Origin: UBA4292 sp002395865
GTDB lineage: Bacteria; Bacillota; Clostridia; Lachnospirales; Lachnospiraceae
Reading direction: 5' to 3'
Length of the DNA stretch: 64,000 nt
Assembly (NCBI GenBank): GCA_946533395.1
Contig: CAMNBU010000004.1
Location: forward strand, 1 to 64,000
The translations under genes were made by a program, and so were the position numbers. The notes under the pieces were generated by a model. That model had not been told where the DNA came from. It saw nothing but the letters and a program-made list of their open reading frames with translations, and searched no databases. The number at the start of each line of letters is the position of its first letter. Position 1 is the first letter of the stretch. Positions 44,802-53,509 of this stretch are shown in pieces.

Positions 44802-47800
44802 CCCTCCAACAGTTGAACAAATCTCACTTCACCATCTGCGACGCATGCTCCCTGATTAGCCGCATCGCGATCATATTCCTTCGGAAGATCTACTCGAGCA
44901 TAAGCTCTTCTTTGAGACAGATATCCCGGTCCGATCCATATGATCGTCTTGTTTTTACACTGGGATGTATACCAATCCTGACGTTCATACAAAACAGTCT
45001 TTGATGAATCTGCTACATACAGATATATCCGGAAAACCGTCTGTGTTTTTAACAGGATCAGTTTAAGTCTTTCAAGAAGCTGGTCATCCGGTATTGCATC
45101 CATGAGCGAAGCCAATCCCGTGATCATAACATACACCGGTTCATAGGACTCCGGCAATTCTCCCGGCATGCCCATATCCTTCCAATCGTTGTTTCGTTTC
45201 AATACAAGGTCAAACAGCTCAAGAATAACAGCTTCTATCTCCTTATATGTGGTCGCATGTCGGCCATTGCCGATCTTAACGCCCGAAAGATCTCCTGTAG
45301 AATCAATAACGATCAACTTTTTATTGTCAGGCACCATACCTAACAACCCACGGCAAAATGCCCTGTACTGGTTGCCTTCCGAATAGATCATGTGTATGTT
45401 CTGCTCATCACAACTCTGATATACAATTTCATCATTTGTAACATCTACAGCTATCGGCCAATGTGTATCCGTTATTTCGGCTCCCTTTTCAACAAAGTAC
45501 GCTTTCGACAGATGATTAGGGAGAGTATCCAGACTCTTAGTATGTCCCTCCGGCATTTCAACGGATTCTTTTAATACTTCCACCAGCGCACCGATGGCCG
45601 CCATAGGCACATCATCCTTTGATATATATGCCGTCTGAAATTCGTTTATAGACTCATTTCTGTATAGTCCTCTTCCCTTAAACGCTGCAGGAATCAAGCC
45701 ACCTGTTTTTCCTAATATGGTCGAATAATCTGACGGATCGTTCAACTGCAAAGCATATATAAGTTTGAAATTCTGAAGCATGGACATTCTGATCGCACCG
45801 TAGCCGGCAGCAGTCAGTACAAAATAAATGCCGTACTTCACGCCTTCCCTTGCCAGATAATCCAGCTGTTCCCCTTCATCCTGATATAATTCGCGGAATA
45901 TTCCGTAGTTGTGAATGATGACGATCTTCGCCGGCATGTCGTCGTTCTGCTCTTGATAGATCTTATAACTTCCGCCATACTGTCCCAGTTTCGCACGGCG
46001 TTCCTTTACATCAGCCATAAGGAGTTTGAACAATCTGCGTATCTTATCTTTGTCAAAAGCATAAACTACATCTGCAACTTGTGGAGCCTCTCTGTAACAT
46101 CCGAGTATTTCTGTATAGAAATCCAGAATATACAGATTGATCTCATTTGGCGCATGATGTCGTATCAACGAGTAGATAAGCGCATGAAGAAATGTTGTTT
46201 TACCACCCTCGGCAGCACCATAAACCAACACATTTCCCATATCGGACAACGGAATATACAGTGCATCCTTCTTTTGAGCCGACGGGATATCCACTTCTCC
46301 GACAAGAGGTTTAAGCACATTTTTCTTTGCTTTATACTGATACTTCTTTTCAAGCTCATCTACCAAAGGATGTTCTGACAGAGGTTCCTCCCAAAGACGT
46401 ATCTGCTGCAAGTGCTCCTCTTTTGCAATTTCACCTATGTAAGATACGATCTTATCAACCTGCTTTTCAGCTTTTCGCACTTTGGCCGTTTTCACTCTTC
46501 CAATCATTATCGGAATGCCCAACCTATTAATAACGGTAAGCTCTCCTTCTGCGGTCTTATCCTCTCCTTCCACATAATCGGCACCGGCCCAAGCCGACTG
46601 ACCAAGCTGGAACATTTCGTTGTATCCGACCTGCATATAGAAACGTCCGGTTTCGATCAGATTGGCAGCTTCAGGGCGCTTCAGCATATCCATACTGTCG
46701 TTTCTGTCCTGAACCTTCAGACAGATCCTGAATCTGCTGTTACTCCAGATCTGATCATCAACAACGCCCGCAGGCTTCTGAGTAGCCAGGATCAAGTGTA
46801 CGCCAAGGCTTCGGCCTATTCGCGCGGTACTGATAAGTTGCTGCATGAACTCAGGCTGCTGTGCTTTAAGCTCTGCGAACTCGTCTGATATTACAAACAG
46901 ATGGGGTAACGGCCTTGAAACTTTGCCTTCCCGGTAATATTTCTGATACTTGTAAATATCGATATTACTCTCACCTAGACGTTTGCTGGTTTCGGCAAAT
47001 ATCTCCTCTCTCACCTTCAGTTCGCTCTCTATAGACATAAGGGAACGCTGTATAGCTGAACCATCCAGGTTAGTTATGATGCCAACGGTGTGAGGCAACT
47101 TCTCGAAGGTCTTTGCCATACCTCCGCCCTTATAGTCGATCAGTACAAAGGCTACTTCATATGGATGATAATTGACGGCAAGTGAAAGAATATATGTGAT
47201 AATGAATTCACTCTTGCCCGAACCGGTCATACCGGCAACAAGTCCATGCGGTCCATGAGCCTTCTGATGAAGATCCAGATAGATAAGATCTCCTAATGAA
47301 TCGATACCGATCTGTGCCTTAAGAGAAGTCGTAGGATCATTTTCTCTCCACCTGTTAATGATGTTAAGGTCCTTCAAGCTTCCCGCTTCCATCATTTTCA
47401 TGAACTGATATGTCTTGGGTAAATTCTTGCCATCATCATCCATATCAAGGAAAGTATTCGCAAGAATGATTGCAAACTGCTCAATATCCTTTTTTGTGCT
47501 CACATCATCACGGAACAGGATATTCTCAGCGCTGTCATCGCTCTTATAGACCACAGACCCTTCTCCATTCCGGATACGTATCACGGCCTGCATATCCTTC
47601 GGAACCTGATTCAATTCACCAACGCAGGAGATCACTGAAATATTGTGTCTGTTTTTAGATGCATATATTCGCTTAAGGACACTAGTTCTAAGCGCCAGGT
47701 CGCGATTTAAAGCAAAGATAATATAATTCGGGCTCTTCAGTTCCTCCTCTTTTTCATCATTTTCATCATCAAGAAGGCTGTCAAGGTATCTCGACAAACT

Positions 47801-49363
47801 CTTGGTTTCTTCGGCATTCGTTGCAATAAAGCGGAAAGAATGCTGTTCATTCCATGTATGAGGCAGCCATCTGACATAAGAAAACCTCTGATATTGAGCT
47901 TCGTCCATGATGAATACCAGTTTCAACTCATCATATCCATATGAATAAAGCAGTTGAACAAGAAGACCCTTGATATAGTTTTCCAGTTCCGCCTCTGTGG
48001 CAACTATCGCTGTAAGGAAATGTTCTCTTAAGGAGAACGTGATCGGTGCATAGTCGATCACCTTTTCAGATTCGCAGAATTCAAACATTTCGTTTTCAAG
48101 ATTATCTTCAGAAATAGAAAACCTTCGTTCCTGATATTTGATATCCGCATCCAGTTTCAATGTACCCGTGCCAAGTTTGATATATAGGAAATCATTCTGT
48201 TTATTATTCCTCTGCCATAAAGTATCGGAACAAGTTAAAACCATATTCAAACATGTGTCAGTAGACGGATAATTTTCGAGGAGAATATCTCTTTGACGCT
48301 TTGTTTCTGCTGCTACGGCTCTTTTGCACTCCTTCAGATACTTCGTGTATTTTGTCTGCCTTATTCTCTCCTTTTTTTCTTTCTGTTTTCTTGTGTAGTT
48401 TTTTGAGATGATCGGCCAAAGAACCGATCCCAAAAGCATGCCTATGCACATTACCATGGATGGGATTGCCGAAGTCCAGTTCCCGGTATTTATAGCTCTT
48501 GACACGGAATAAACACCTGTTACCAACGATGTAAGGCCCATTGTAGCCGAGGGACCAATCGTCATAAGTAACGGCATTTCGTCACCAACCTGATCAGCGG
48601 GCGGTGGATCTATCTTCAATTCAAATGTTTCAATAGATTTCTTGAATCTGGGAAGCCTATAATAGTACGTTTCACCTTCAACTTCTTCTTTATCAGCTGC
48701 TTCAGGTTCAGGCGCAACCGCCATGTCTAATGAAACACGTACGCTGTTATCCGGATTATTGATGGCTACTTCGTCAAACCCAATAACAATGATTAAATCC
48801 AGTATTCTTATTGTGTCACCGGGACTAACCTTTTCAAGTTCGATCAATCTGCCATTTAAAAAGGTTCCATTCCTACCGGATGAAGACAACACCCATTCCT
48901 CACCATTATGAGTCAAAGTCGCATGATGCCCGGAAACATATGAATTTCTGTAACAGATCTCACAACCACTATCTTTACCGATTTGTATCTCTCTATCCCT
49001 ATTCAGTGAGTAGTGTTCAAAGAACCCGTTCTTTATTTCTTCATCTACTATAAGCAAAAAGCCCTTTATTCCCGATGGTATAACCTGAAAAACAACAAGC
49101 TGCTTTCCTTGCAGAAATAATTTACCATCAGATATAACCTCCACACTTCCGGAAGCTTTATCCGCATAATGAGTCACGTTCATCAACCGAGTATAATCCC
49201 GTCGCTCGGTAAGAGCCCACCTCCCATCGGTAGCCTCAACGATCAGAAGTTTTTCATCATAATCACTTTTATTGATCCAAACCTGACCTTTTATTTTCTC
49301 CGGGAGATGAAAATCTCTCATAATCCCATCAATGATAAGCGTTATCCTCATATCAACAACCAT
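44798..49363 (-). CDS. essC: EssC-type FtsK/SpoIIIE ATPase of type VII secretion
   Basis: A 1,521-residue motor protein. The N-terminal 220 residues hold FHA-type domains (CYRNSYVSGHHATL, SGRNGTFLNGRLIEL). Two membrane helices lie near 280-330. The first FtsK domain has GMTGSGKS (about 709-716) and HLFVISDEFAEL; the second has GAAEGGKTT (about 1051-1059). A third domain starts near 1320 with a degenerate loop (YSEGNQYRAF). This architecture is of the Firmicute (T7SSb) kind. Start may be the ATG at 49363 or MRITLIIDG at 49351; neither has a strong site, and coupling to the gene upstream is likely. Confidence 0.95.
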   Translation of the reverse strand: MVVDMRITLIIDGIMRDFHLPEKIKGQVWINKSDYDEKLLIVEATDGRWALTERRDYTRLMNVTHYADKASGSVEVISDGKLFLQGKQLVVFQVIPSGIKGFLLIVDEEIKNGFFEHYSLNRDREIQIGKDSGCEICYRNSYVSGHHATLTHNGEEWVLSSSGRNGTFLNGRLIELEKVSPGDTIRILDLIIVIGFDEVAINNPDNSVRVSLDMAVAPEPEAADKEEVEGETYYYRLPRFKKSIETFELKIDPPPADQVGDEMPLLMTIGPSATMGLTSLVTGVYSVSRAINTGNWTSAIPSMVMCIGMLLGSVLWPIISKNYTRKQKEKKERIRQTKYTKYLKECKRAVAAETKRQRDILLENYPSTDTCLNMVLTCSDTLWQRNNKQNDFLYIKLGTGTLKLDADIKYQERRFSISEDNLENEMFEFCESEKVIDYAPITFSLREHFLTAIVATEAELENYIKGLLVQLLYSYGYDELKLVFIMDEAQYQRFSYVRWLPHTWNEQHSFRFIATNAEETKSLSRYLDSLLDDENDEKEEELKSPNYIIFALNRDLALRTSVLKRIYASKNRHNISVISCVGELNQVPKDMQAVIRIRNGEGSVVYKSDDSAENILFRDDVSTKKDIEQFAIILANTFLDMDDDGKNLPKTYQFMKMMEAGSLKDLNIINRWRENDPTTSLKAQIGIDSLGDLIYLDLHQKAHGPHGLVAGMTGSGKSEFIITYILSLAVNYHPYEVAFVLIDYKGGGMAKTFEKLPHTVGIITNLDGSAIQRSLMSIESELKVREEIFAETSKRLGESNIDIYKYQKYYREGKVSRPLPHLFVISDEFAELKAQQPEFMQQLISTARIGRSLGVHLILATQKPAGVVDDQIWSNSRFRICLKVQDRNDSMDMLKRPEAANLIETGRFYMQVGYNEMFQLGQSAWAGADYVEGEDKTAEGELTVINRLGIPIMIGRVKTAKVRKAEKQVDKIVSYIGEIAKEEHLQQIRLWEEPLSEHPLVDELEKKYQYKAKKNVLKPLVGEVDIPSAQKKDALYIPLSDMGNVLVYGAAEGGKTTFLHALIYSLIRHHAPNEINLYILDFYTEILGCYREAPQVADVVYAFDKDKIRRLFKLLMADVKERRAKLGQYGGSYKIYQEQNDDMPAKIVIIHNYGIFRELYQDEGEQLDYLAREGVKYGIYFVLTAAGYGAIRMSMLQNFKLIYALQLNDPSDYSTILGKTGGLIPAAFKGRGLYRNESINEFQTAYISKDDVPMAAIGALVEVLKESVEMPEGHTKSLDTLPNHLSKAYFVEKGAEITDTHWPIAVDVTNDEIVYQSCDEQNIHMIYSEGNQYRAFCRGLLGMVPDNKKLIVIDSTGDLSGVKIGNGRHATTYKEIEAVILELFDLVLKRNNDWKDMGMPGELPESYEPVYVMITGLASLMDAIPDDQLLERLKLILLKTQTVFRIYLYVADSSKTVLYERQDWYTSQCKNKTIIWIGPGYLSQRRAYARVDLPKEYDRDAANQGACVADGEVRFVQLLEG

Positions 49364-49652
49364 CCCTGCCGTGTTTTATTTTTCCGTGAACGCTAAAAGA
49401 CACCTGTTCTGCCCCATAATTCGGCGCAGTACAAGCGTCTGTAAGGGACACGTCAACAGAACTATCCCTTAAAACAGCATAGCATTTCCTGTCTGTCTGT
49501 GTGTCTGTAAGATTGTAGGCTTCATCCAGCCCACCGTATACAAACAGTTCAAACTCTCCCGAATGCTGATTAGTCAAAGCGTAAACAAATCTGTCACGGT
49601 ACTTCAGATCACTGTCCAGAATAAGCAACTTAACCTTGATTGCCGATGCCAT
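49353..49652 (-). CDS. small receiver-like protein at the head of the type VII operon
   Basis: A 99-residue protein that starts MASAIKVKLLILDSDLKYRDRFVYAL, resembling the first beta-alpha unit of response-regulator receiver domains, where D-S-D would be the acidic site. It lacks a clear phospho-Asp and the second half is short and odd, ending HGKIKHGRDGC. Start at 49652 behind GGAGGGA. It overlaps the essC start by 11 bp. It may be the front of a longer TadZ/receiver-type protein that was cut short, or a normal small component. Uncertain. Confidence 0.55.
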   Translation of the reverse strand: MASAIKVKLLILDSDLKYRDRFVYALTNQHSGEFELFVYGGLDEAYNLTDTQTDRKCYAVLRDSSVDVSLTDACTAPNYGAEQVSFSVHGKIKHGRDGC

Positions 49653-49828
49653 TTGTCTCCCTCCAATAAGCAGATACAGGTAAAGTCCGGTAAAAATGCT
49701 CTTCATATGTCATCCGCTTCAAATAAGGCCGTCGTAAATGAGGTGCAGCCTATTCAACTGACATTATTGGGAACATCTGACAATTTCTTTATCGTTTTCG
49801 TACGATTTATACTAAAATATCACCATGA

Positions 49829-49857
49829 ATTATACACTTAAAAGTCCATACAGTCAA
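49829..49857 (-). promoter_or_regulatory. promoter of the type VII operon
   Basis: On the minus strand, TTGACT (49857-49852) and TATAAT (49834-49829) are 17 bp apart, giving a leader of about 170 nt before the first gene. Confidence 0.75.
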
Positions 49858-49869
49858 GTCCGAACGGAC
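49858..49869. promoter_or_regulatory. palindromic operator candidate between divergent promoters
   Basis: GTCCGAACGGAC has perfect 5-bp arms. It abuts the -35 of the leftward type VII promoter and lies just upstream of the -35 of the rightward regulator gene, so one bound regulator could block both. Confidence 0.5.
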
Positions 49870-49870
49870 A

Positions 49871-49899
49871 TTATTTTTACGCAGCTGAACAGCTATAAT
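49871..49899 (+). promoter_or_regulatory. promoter of the XRE regulator gene
   Basis: A perfect TATAAT (49894-49899) lies 17 bp from a weak -35 (TTATTT, 49871-49876). AAAGGAGGTG follows just before the ATG at 49923. Confidence 0.5.
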
Positions 49900-49922
49900 T
49901 TAATAAAGGAGGTGAATGGATA

Positions 49923-50228
49923 ATGGACATCGGTAGAAAGCTGAAAACGATCCGGCAAAAGAAAGGCTGCACACGATATCGCCTAACTCAGATAACCGGT
50001 ATATCCGGACATCACATAAAAGGTATAGAAGAGGGAACGCGGCAGCCGACTATAGATACATTAGAACGTCTCTTAGAGGCCTTGGGATATTCATTGAGTG
50101 AGTTTTTCTGTGAAGCAGACCATATGTACGTTCTGAACGACTCTGAATGGATGTTGATAGAAAATTACAGGGATATGGATAGCGAAAGAGCCGGCATCCT
50201 GCTCGCTATCAGCCGGCTATTTAAATAG
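49923..50228 (+). CDS. XRE-family DNA-binding regulator
   Basis: A 101-residue protein with an N-terminal Cro/C1-type helix-turn-helix (LKTIRQKKGCTRYRLTQITG, then HHIKGIEEGTRQPTIDTLERLLEALG), followed by a 35-residue tail with MYVLNDSEWMLIENYRDMD. It is divergent from the type VII operon and shares its control region, so it is probably that operon's regulator and regulates itself. The target palindrome is my inference. Confidence 0.88.
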   Translation: MDIGRKLKTIRQKKGCTRYRLTQITGISGHHIKGIEEGTRQPTIDTLERLLEALGYSLSEFFCEADHMYVLNDSEWMLIENYRDMDSERAGILLAISRLFK

Positions 50229-50253
50229 TACTTGTCCATGCGACAATTTCAAG

Positions 50254-50298
50254 AAACGGGCAGGCACACTACATAATCAGTGTGTCAGCCCGTTTTGA
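50254..50298 (+). terminator. rho-independent terminator of the XRE gene
   Basis: AAACGGGC (50254-50261) pairs with GCCCGTTT (50288-50295), with an inner GCACAC/GTGTGT stem. A short T-run overlaps the right arm. Confidence 0.65.
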
Positions 50299-50345
50299 TA
50301 ATGCGTTAAAAGAGAGCCCGTTCCGAGCCCTCCTCAAAATGTTTT

Positions 50346-51344
50346 TTATTCATCCACCGCATTCTCGGTCTCCGTCAGGTCATAGATGTAGATATAGCCG
50401 TCGTAGTTATCGATCACATAGTTCACAAACTCATCTACCTCATCCTTGCCGATGTAGAAGTACTTACCGGTCTCGAGGATGTTTGTCCAGAGATAACCTT
50501 CCTCTGTCAGGAATATACCTTTATTCATTCCGATACCGAGGTAGTCGGCTCCGATACTTATCACCGTTCTTCCGCGATCGGTATCCGGCACACTTACATT
50601 AGCGGCGCTCTCATTGGTCTTCAGAAGTTCCAAAACTTTGGAGACCTCCACATCTTCGAATACGACCATGTCCTCTCCCTGCCGGTACTTATAAGAAACA
50701 AGGCCTATCTCCAGCTGTTTTTCAAGTCCCAGATCCCTGATAAGCTCTCCCAGTGTCCCGGGTGAATAATCGGTATTCATATAAGCATATACATGATCCA
50801 TTCCGTTTACACTGCTATCCTGCTCGGTAAAACGTACCGCTACCGCGCATTTAGAATCAACTCCCTGTATCTCAAATACCTCGACATCCATTTCGTGGAT
50901 CTCTTTTGAGAATTGATCCTGACCGGTCACTACAGCATTTCCGAGGGAGCTTCCCTTGTCTTCATCCTTCAGAGCCAGAGCAGCTGTTATGTAATCGACC
51001 CCCGAATACCTAAGTGTGGTGTATCTTCCGGCATTTCCGGTATTGGCCCAGGTATCCTTCGTGATACGGACGGAAACCTCATCCCTGCTTGACGCGATCT
51101 GCGCAACATGTTTTTGCGGCCAGGTCTTCTCCCTTTTTATAAGCCTGGGTCCCACGATCACCCCTATGGCAATAAATACTGCGACAGGGATATATTTTAA
51201 CTTTGCTTTAGACACAGCACTCACCTTTTTCTTTCCGTTATGAGTCAGGCGATTGGCTTTAAGTATGGCAGAAAGCATACGTTCATTCGCATCATCACCC
51301 GGCAACACTTTGTCCCATGAAGCTATCATATCACTGTTCTTCAT
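50346..51344 (-). CDS. single-pass membrane protein, probable anti-sigma factor
   Basis: A 332-residue protein. A cytoplasmic stretch of about 45 residues (MIASWDKVLPGDDANERMLSAILKAN) is followed by one membrane helix (about 55-72) and an outer domain of some 260 residues. It overlaps the end of the ECF sigma gene by 14 bp, the usual position and layout of a membrane anti-sigma factor. The outer domain has no family I can name. The start is ATG 51344; a GTG at 51356 is an alternative. Confidence 0.7.
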   Translation of the reverse strand: MKNSDMIASWDKVLPGDDANERMLSAILKANRLTHNGKKKVSAVSKAKLKYIPVAVFIAIGVIVGPRLIKREKTWPQKHVAQIASSRDEVSVRITKDTWANTGNAGRYTTLRYSGVDYITAALALKDEDKGSSLGNAVVTGQDQFSKEIHEMDVEVFEIQGVDSKCAVAVRFTEQDSSVNGMDHVYAYMNTDYSPGTLGELIRDLGLEKQLEIGLVSYKYRQGEDMVVFEDVEVSKVLELLKTNESAANVSVPDTDRGRTVISIGADYLGIGMNKGIFLTEEGYLWTNILETGKYFYIGKDEVDEFVNYVIDNYDGYIYIYDLTETENAVDE

Positions 51345-51840
51345 CGAAATGATCACCTAACCTTTCTTTCAGGATCGCGCGAGCTTCGCGCAGGTAATTA
51401 CGGATTGTCGATTGCGGCTTTCTGAGAATATCAGCGATCTGCACGCTGGAATAACCCTCATAGTAGTACAGGTATACGACCGACTTGTATTTATCGGGAA
51501 GGCCCATGACCGCACCGAGCACATCATCGGCCTCTGTAGTATCCACCCTTTCCGGGCTCTCCACATCATGGAGATCATCTATATTCTCGTGTCTGCGCCA
51601 CCAGTGCTTAAGCGTATTCCTGCAGATGTTCGTGGCGGTTCGTATCAACCAGGCCTTCTCATGCTCCTCACTCTCAAAAGCCGGACCTTTCCTGATCAGG
51701 CTGATAAAAGTATCCTGGACCGCATCCTCTGTGTCGGCAGGGTTTTTCATAAAGCTGTAGCAGACACGATATACAGTATTTCTGTGTCGTTCGTATATAT
51801 CCGCGATCTCCTTGTCCGTACGCAACAAAGATCTTGACAT
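51331..51840 (-). CDS. ECF-type RNA polymerase sigma factor
   Basis: A 169-residue sigma-70 family protein. Region 2 has IYERHRNTVYRVCYSFMKNPADTEDAVQDTF. Region 4 has LPDKYKSVVYLYYYEGYSSVQIADILRKPQSTIRNYLREAR, a standard helix-turn-helix. It lacks regions 1 and 3, as ECF sigmas do. AGGGAGG is just before the ATG. Probably held by the membrane protein downstream. Confidence 0.93.
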   Translation of the reverse strand: MSRSLLRTDKEIADIYERHRNTVYRVCYSFMKNPADTEDAVQDTFISLIRKGPAFESEEHEKAWLIRTATNICRNTLKHWWRRHENIDDLHDVESPERVDTTEADDVLGAVMGLPDKYKSVVYLYYYEGYSSVQIADILRKPQSTIRNYLREARAILKERLGDHFDEEQ

Positions 51841-51942
51841 ATCGCTTTATACCTCCCTTCACTACTAATACAATCGAGGAAGCAAAAACGTCGGGTAAAA
51901 ATAAAGTTTTTTTGTATTTTTCTTTTTTTCCTGCAATGAAAA

Positions 51943-51967
51943 GCCGGAGGGCGCAGGGCTCTCCGGC
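51943..51967 (-). terminator. hairpin after the NSS transporter gene
   Basis: GCCGGAG (51943-51949) and CTCCGGC (51961-51967) form a stem; on the minus strand TTTTC follows. It separates the transporter from the sigma gene. Confidence 0.65.
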
Positions 51968-51985
51968 CAAAATCGTTCATATCTG

Positions 51986-53410
51986 TCACAGCAGCCCGCT
52001 GACCAGTATCACAATAGTCAGCACAGGTAGAACATACTTGAAATACGGAATGATACAGCGCGGCAGGCGTATGCCCCTGCCTGTATTTACCTCCTCAAGG
52101 TATTTCTCCGCTCCCCAGCCAAATCTCCAGGTACAGAAGATCACGAACACCAGAGACCCCAGCGGAAGCAGTAGATTGCTGACGATAAAATCCTCCGAGT
52201 CCATGACGCCCCGGCCTCCGATCAGCTTCAAGTCAGCCCAGATGTTGAAGCCCAGCACGCAGGGGACGCCGGTCGTGAGGATCAGTACAAAATTAACCGC
52301 AATGGACTTCATACGTCTCCACCCCAGATTGTCCACGAGCAAAACGACCAGATTTTCAAATACGGCCGTCACCGTGGAAAAGCTGGCAAAAACCATGAAG
52401 GCGAAAAACATAGTTCCCCATATCCTTCCGCCCTGCATATTCAGAAATATCTGCGGAAGCGTATAAAAGATCAGCGACGGCCCCTGATCGGGCTCAACTC
52501 CAAACGAAAAGCATGCGGGAAAAATGATCAGCCCCGACATCAGCGCCACGAAGGTATCCAGAAGAACGATCCTTATCGATTCGCTGACCAGAGTATGCTC
52601 CTTAGACATGTAGCTTCCGAAGATCTCCATAGCTCCGATACCCAGACTGACGGTAAAGAATGACTGGTTCATAGCCGCGGCGATCACATTGCCCCATCCG
52701 CTGCGAGAAGCCTTCCCTGCGTCGGGCAGCAGATAAAAACTGATGCCCACACTTCCACCCTCAAGCAGTATGCTGTTTGTCGCCAATACCAGGATCAGTG
52801 TCAGGAGACCGATCATCATGATCTTCGTGACGCGTTCCAGCCCCTTCTGAACGCCGAAACACAGCACCAGAAAGCCAAAAGCCACCGTAAGGGCCGTAAA
52901 AATCATCATTTCCCCCGGCTGTGACATCATCTCTTCAAAAACACCGGCCACCCGGCTTTTATCCATTTCATCAAAAGCCCCGGTCAGGAACCTCCAGAAG
53001 TAGAAAAGCATCCAGCCCGCCACAGTGGTGTAGTACATCATCAGTATGGCGCTTCCGATATAGCATACCCAGCCGTGAATGTGCCATTTGCTGCCGGTCT
53101 TCTCAAGCATCTGCATACCACGCATGGTAGTCTTCCCACTCGCGCGTCCCACCGCCAGCTCCATGGTCAGTACCGGTATTCCCATGATGACCAGAAACAG
53201 CAAGTAAAACAAAACGAAAAACGCGCCTCCGTTCTGCCCCACCATGTAAGGAAAGCGCCAAACATTTCCTATGCCGATAGCGCAGCCTGCGCTTACCAGA
53301 ATAAATCCCATCCGGCTTTTGAAGCCTTCTCTTTGTACCGCTTCTCCCATATCAGTCAATTCTTTCATATTATACGCGCCGACGTCCTTATCCGTGAGAT
53401 CACTTTCCAA
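51986..53410 (-). CDS. neurotransmitter:sodium symporter (NSS) family transporter
   Basis: A 474-residue membrane protein with about 11-12 helices. The first has LVSAGCAIGIGNVWRFPYMVGQNGGAFF, the strictly conserved sodium and substrate site of LeuT-type NSS transporters. It probably imports an amino acid with sodium. The gene is monocistronic with a terminator. The cytoplasmic N-terminus of about 25 residues is acidic. Confidence 0.93.
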   Translation of the reverse strand: MESDLTDKDVGAYNMKELTDMGEAVQREGFKSRMGFILVSAGCAIGIGNVWRFPYMVGQNGGAFFVLFYLLFLVIMGIPVLTMELAVGRASGKTTMRGMQMLEKTGSKWHIHGWVCYIGSAILMMYYTTVAGWMLFYFWRFLTGAFDEMDKSRVAGVFEEMMSQPGEMMIFTALTVAFGFLVLCFGVQKGLERVTKIMMIGLLTLILVLATNSILLEGGSVGISFYLLPDAGKASRSGWGNVIAAAMNQSFFTVSLGIGAMEIFGSYMSKEHTLVSESIRIVLLDTFVALMSGLIIFPACFSFGVEPDQGPSLIFYTLPQIFLNMQGGRIWGTMFFAFMVFASFSTVTAVFENLVVLLVDNLGWRRMKSIAVNFVLILTTGVPCVLGFNIWADLKLIGGRGVMDSEDFIVSNLLLPLGSLVFVIFCTWRFGWGAEKYLEEVNTGRGIRLPRCIIPYFKYVLPVLTIVILVSGLL

Positions 53411-53509
53411 AACATGATCTCGCTACTTTTAAATATACCATATACATCGCTCAATTTTCAATCATTCTCAAGTTATTCTTTGCCAATATAATCGATGATG
53501 CCAAAATGA

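Noticed and set aside
50229..50345. Direct repeat GAGCCC near 50314-50330 considered as a second terminator
   Set aside because: The two copies are direct and not inverted, so they cannot pair into a stem.
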